Positions 53,179 through 55,645 of a DNA stretch of 55,645 bases are shown piece after piece. The notes beneath the pieces were generated by a model. The model was not told the origin of the DNA, searched no databases, and saw nothing but the letters and a program-made list of their open reading frames with translations. The stretch lies in assembly GCF_019510245.1 (NCBI RefSeq), contig NZ_JAEKKT010000209.1, positions 1 through 55,645 of the forward strand, given 5' to 3'. Position numbers and translations under genes: made by a program. Within the stretch, counting starts at the first letter, position 1, and every line of letters begins with the position of its first letter. The stretch comes from Streptomyces sp. (GTDB taxonomy: Bacteria > Actinomycetota > Actinomycetes > Streptomycetales > Streptomycetaceae).

Positions 53179-53448
53179 TCACGCCGTTGTCGCCAGGGCG
53201 TGTACGACCCGGCGCAGCTGGGGCGCCGCCTGCAGTACGCGCTCGTCCAGGGGCGGGCACCCCCAACTGGTGACCAGCACCTCCGCCTCGGCGAGCGCGG
53301 CAGCCCGCGCGTCCTCGGTGAACGACGTCCCGACCAGGTTCGGATCGATGTCGACCAGGCCCGACAGGCGGCTGAGGATCGGTTCCGGAAACAGCATCGG
53401 CAGGTGTTCCGGGCTCATGGCGAACAGCGCCTTGGGACGTGGGGACAC
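53179..53448 (-). pseudogene. Truncated paralogue of the D-2-hydroxyacid dehydrogenase
   Basis: From GTG 53448 the protein starts VSPRPKALFAMSPEHLPMLF, then LSGLVDIDPNLVGTSFTED and VLVTSWGCPPLDERVLQAAP. It parallels the first 85 or so residues of the intact enzyme at 49112, including the same AAGGACTCCC leader. It stops after VVHALATTA, before the NAD-binding domain. The operator at 53473 occupies the matching upstream place, so the promoter was duplicated too. Confidence 0.82.
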
Positions 53449-53472
53449 GTGGGAGTCCTTCGTAGGGCAGCC

Positions 53473-53488
53473 TAGAAACCGATCCCTA
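53473..53488. promoter_or_regulatory. LacI-type operator 5
   Basis: TAGAAACCGATCCCTA is an imperfect copy of the palindrome, 25 bp before the truncated dehydrogenase start. Decay in step with the broken gene is plausible. Confidence 0.65.
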
Positions 53489-53581
53489 ACGTAGAGGCTC
53501 ACTCGATCGCGGTCAACAAACTCATGACCTTGCCCACCGCCTTTGGCAGGATCCGGCTCTTCAGCGGCTGCCTACTCCGCG

Positions 53582-53597
53582 AAGAGATCGGTCTCTA
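53582..53597. promoter_or_regulatory. LacI-type operator 6
   Basis: AAGAGATCGGTCTCTA matches most of the consensus. It lies 81 bp before LacI regulator B and 109 bp from operator 5. Confidence 0.7.
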
Positions 53598-53677
53598 CTA
53601 GATTGATCCCACGTCGCCTACGCGGCGCTAATCTGTGCCTCGCGGGCACATAACGCCGAACGGAGGGATCCGGCCAG

Positions 53678-54742
53678 GTGGGCACCAACCCAGTGACTTC
53701 GTCCCGCTTCGAGGCGTCGACCGTCCGGGACGTGGCGGCGCGCGCCGGCGTGTCGGCGTCCACCGTCTCGCGCGTGCTCGGCGGGACGTACCCGGTGGCC
53801 GAGGCCACGCGGGCGAAGGTGCTGCGGGCGATGCGTGACCTGGACTACGTCCTCAACGCGAACGCCCGCGCCCTGGGCAGCACCACCAACAAGACGGTCG
53901 CCTTCGTCGTCGACGACGTTACCGGACCCTTCTACGCGCACATCGCCCGCGGAGTCGAGGAGCAGGCCGCGGCCGAGGGGCTGCTGTGCCTGCTGTGCAC
54001 CACACACGGCGATCCCCAGCGGGTCCTCGCCGTGGTGGAGCGGATGCGCGAACAGCGTGCGGACGCCGTGGTCGTCGTGGGCGGGGCCTGGGACGACAAG
54101 GACTACCGAGACCGCATGGACCACTTCGGCCGCGCGCTGGACAAGGTCGGCTCGCGGCTGGCGCTGATCGGCCGGCCGCCGCTGAGCCGGGGCGTCCCGG
54201 CGACCGTCGTCGAGTACGACAACGAGGGCGGCGCGTTCGCGATGACGAGCCACCTGCTCAGCGCCGGCCACCGCAGGATCGTCTATCTGGGCCGGGTGCC
54301 GGGGCTGTCCACCAGCAGCCAGCGCCTGGACGGCTACCGCCGCGCCCACGAGATGCTCGACGTGCCCGTGGACCCCCGCCTGATCGTCGACGGGACGTTC
54401 TCCCGCGCCTTCGGATATCAGGGCACGAGTGAGCTGCTGGCCGGCGGGGTCGGGTTCACGGCCCTGTTCGCCGCCACCGACATGGTCGCGGCCGGTGTGC
54501 TCCAGGCGCTGCGCGAGCGCGGGGTGCGCGTGCCCGACGACGTCGCCGTCGCAGGGTACGACGACATCCCGCTGGCCATCGACGTGTATCCGACGCTGAC
54601 CACGGTCAACATCCCGCACGAGGAACTCGGCCGTACGGCGGTCCGCCTGGCTCTGCACCGGGACGAGCACCCGGAGAGCCAGCACCAGGTGCTGGGGACG
54701 CACATCGTCGTCCGGGACTCGACGCGGCGTTCCGGCCGCTGA
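53678..54742 (+). CDS. LacI-family regulator B
   Basis: This 354-residue repressor starts at GTG 53678 with GGAGGG upstream. The HTH is TVRDVAARAGVSASTVSRVL; the hinge is NANARALGSTTNKTVAFVVD; the effector domain ends VAVAGYDDIPLAIDVYPTLT. It is a close paralogue of regulator A at 39580, with the same sequence over long stretches by eye. The two may bind the same operators. It diverges from the truncated dehydrogenase and precedes the broken binding-protein gene. Confidence 0.92.
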   Translation: MGTNPVTSSRFEASTVRDVAARAGVSASTVSRVLGGTYPVAEATRAKVLRAMRDLDYVLNANARALGSTTNKTVAFVVDDVTGPFYAHIARGVEEQAAAEGLLCLLCTTHGDPQRVLAVVERMREQRADAVVVVGGAWDDKDYRDRMDHFGRALDKVGSRLALIGRPPLSRGVPATVVEYDNEGGAFAMTSHLLSAGHRRIVYLGRVPGLSTSSQRLDGYRRAHEMLDVPVDPRLIVDGTFSRAFGYQGTSELLAGGVGFTALFAATDMVAAGVLQALRERGVRVPDDVAVAGYDDIPLAIDVYPTLTTVNIPHEELGRTAVRLALHRDEHPESQHQVLGTHIVVRDSTRRSGR

Positions 54743-54766
54743 CCGACTCCAGCTTCCGGTCCCGGA

Positions 54767-54782
54767 TAGAAACCGGAGTCTA
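54767..54782. promoter_or_regulatory. LacI-type operator 7
   Basis: TAGAAACCGGAGTCTA is an imperfect copy, 25 bp after the stop of regulator B and 99 bp from operator 8. Confidence 0.7.
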
Positions 54783-54865
54783 AAAACCTCTCCGTCTGAC
54801 GGAAGTCAGCGAACATTTACGTGCTCGACATATTGCCAGGGCGCCGACGCAACCCTATTCTCCCG

Positions 54866-54881
54866 TAGAAACCGGTCTCTA
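54866..54881. promoter_or_regulatory. LacI-type operator 8
   Basis: TAGAAACCGGTCTCTA is a near-perfect copy, 74 bp before the ATG at 54955 of the broken binding protein. Confidence 0.78.
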
Positions 54882-54954
54882 CGAACGCCCTCGCCAGGCT
54901 GCCCGACCCGCGCCGCCAGGCCCGGCGGCCGTGCCTTGAATCAAGGACGTGCCC

Positions 54955-55231
54955 ATGAACCGCAAGCAGTTCCGCTCCGCCACCGCGACCGTGACGGCGC
55001 TCTCCGCCCTTCTCGCCGGCTGTGGCGGTTCCGGCAGCAAGACGCTCCGAAGGCCGCCGGGCCGGTGACCATCGCGATGTGGGGCTGGACCGAGGAACGC
55101 TTGATCCAGCCGGTGGTCGACAAGTTCAACGCACCCACGCCGACATCAAGGTGAAGTACGTGATGCTCGTCCTCATGATCTCCCTTCAGCGCTTCTGGCG
55201 GGCGGGGATCACGCTCGGAAGTGTCAGGTAA
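54955..55231 (+). pseudogene. ABC sugar-binding lipoprotein start fused to a permease tail
   Basis: ATG 54955 gives a lipoprotein signal (TALSALLAGCGGSGSK). After one missing base the protein continues DAPKAAGPVTIAMWGWTEER, then LIQPVVDKFNA. After a second missing base it reads HADIKVKYVMLV, the normal start of a CUT1 binding protein. It then passes directly into LMISLQRFWRAGITLGSVR and a stop, which looks like the last helix end of a MalG-type permease. A deletion has apparently joined the first and last parts of a binding protein-permease-permease operon. Confidence 0.7.
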
Positions 55232-55314
55232 GGCCACTGACGCCGCTGACACCACTGACGCCACTCGCCATCGCTCGTCCATCGCTCTCCCATCCACCTT
55301 TCCTGGAGGACGAA

Positions 55315-55645
55315 ATGCGATACCGCACGCCCCGATACCGGACCACGGCCATCGCGATCTCCAGCGCGCTGGTCATCACCGCCACCACCGCGGCCGTCGG
55401 ATTCGTCCACGCCGACGACTCCGGCACCACGGTCAGCGCCGCCGCGGCGTCTTTCCCGCTGCCCTCGCTGACGGCTACGACCAGCGCCGCCGGCTTCGCG
55501 CACCCCGGCATCGGGGTGACGGCCGCGAGCCTGAGCTTCGCCCGGGACCAGGTGCTCAAGGGCGTCGAGCCCTGGAAGAGCTACTACGCCGCGATGAGCG
55601 CGTCGAAGTACGCCTCCACGACGCTGGTGTCCAAGAACGTCAGCC
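55315..55645 (+). CDS. Secreted protein, 5' part only (window end)
   Basis: ATG 55315 follows a strong GGAGG. The first 110 residues include a Sec/Tat-like signal (RYRTTAIAISSALVITATTA, cleavage near VHA). The mature segment starts HPGIGVTAASLSFARDQVLK, then GVEPWKSYYAAMSASKYAS. This resembles the start of alginate-lyase-family secreted proteins such as the one at 53044 (HPGLLHTQADLNRMATKVAA, PW). The gene runs off the window. It likely belongs to the same polysaccharide-use regulon. Confidence 0.7.
   Translation, partial: MRYRTPRYRTTAIAISSALVITATTAAVGFVHADDSGTTVSAAAASFPLPSLTATTSAAGFAHPGIGVTAASLSFARDQVLKGVEPWKSYYAAMSASKYASTTLVSKNVS

Noticed and set aside
1..55645. CRISPR arrays, rRNA genes or complete tRNA genes
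   Set aside because: No regularly spaced repeat array and no rRNA sequence were seen. The only tRNA-like sequence is the 44-nt 3' fragment at 39328.

Overview
The window is high-GC DNA with GTG and TTG starts, many 4-nt ATGA/GTGA gene overlaps, SARP and LuxR regulator remnants, Tat-secreted polysaccharide enzymes and LacI-type sugar regulons. This suggests a filamentous actinomycete (Streptomyces, Catenulispora or a relative). All calls come from reading the sequence; no database search was made.

Positions 1-5580 form an IS-littered flank. It holds an IS3-family element cut by the window start, an IS110-family element with a frameshifted transposase, a GAPDH gene, a truncated integrase-type transposase, an IS3 orfA stub and a LuxR-regulator remnant.

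Positions 5590-38560 hold a hybrid NRPS/PKS natural-product cluster. On the minus strand are a free-standing adenylation (A) domain and a capreomycidine-synthase-like (VioD-type) aminotransferase. Divergent from them run an ArsR-type regulator, an MFS exporter, an Fe(II)/2OG enzyme with the halogenase-type H-x-G signature, a VioC-like arginine hydroxylase, an NRPS C-A-T module with an in-frame TAG, and a KS-(vestigial AT)-T-C-A-T-TE megasynthase. An MbtH protein and a five-gene FkbH/ACP/FkbK/FkbI/KASIII-like set for a glycerate-derived ACP-bound unit follow. Further on are a free PCP, a free C domain, a second C-A-T gene with a damaged A domain, an internally deleted crotonyl-CoA reductase, a TauD-type oxygenase, a PRMT-like methyltransferase, a SARP/A-domain chimera, and a LanB-type (elimination domain absent) protein next to another carrier protein. 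The likely product is a peptide/polyketide with an arginine-derived cyclic guanidine residue and possibly a chlorinated residue. Several genes are broken by internal deletions, a stop or frameshifts, so the cluster may be decaying or its assembly locally faulty.

Positions 38339-39371 are a junk zone of MFS and other remnants ending in a 44-nt 3' fragment of a tRNA-Arg(UCU) gene. This is a plausible attachment-site scar marking the island edge.

Positions 39503-55645 form a carbohydrate-utilisation region. It has two paralogous LacI regulators plus a third LacI-type regulator, a large Tat-secreted protein, a GH43 enzyme with an ABC importer (no ATPase), a D-2-hydroxyacid dehydrogenase, an alginate-lyase-family enzyme, and the start of another secreted protein at the window edge. 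Eight copies of a 16-bp palindrome close to TAGARACCGGTSTCTA sit in pairs in four promoter regions and define a local regulon. Part of this region looks duplicated and then eroded: a truncated second dehydrogenase, and a binding-protein start fused to a permease end.
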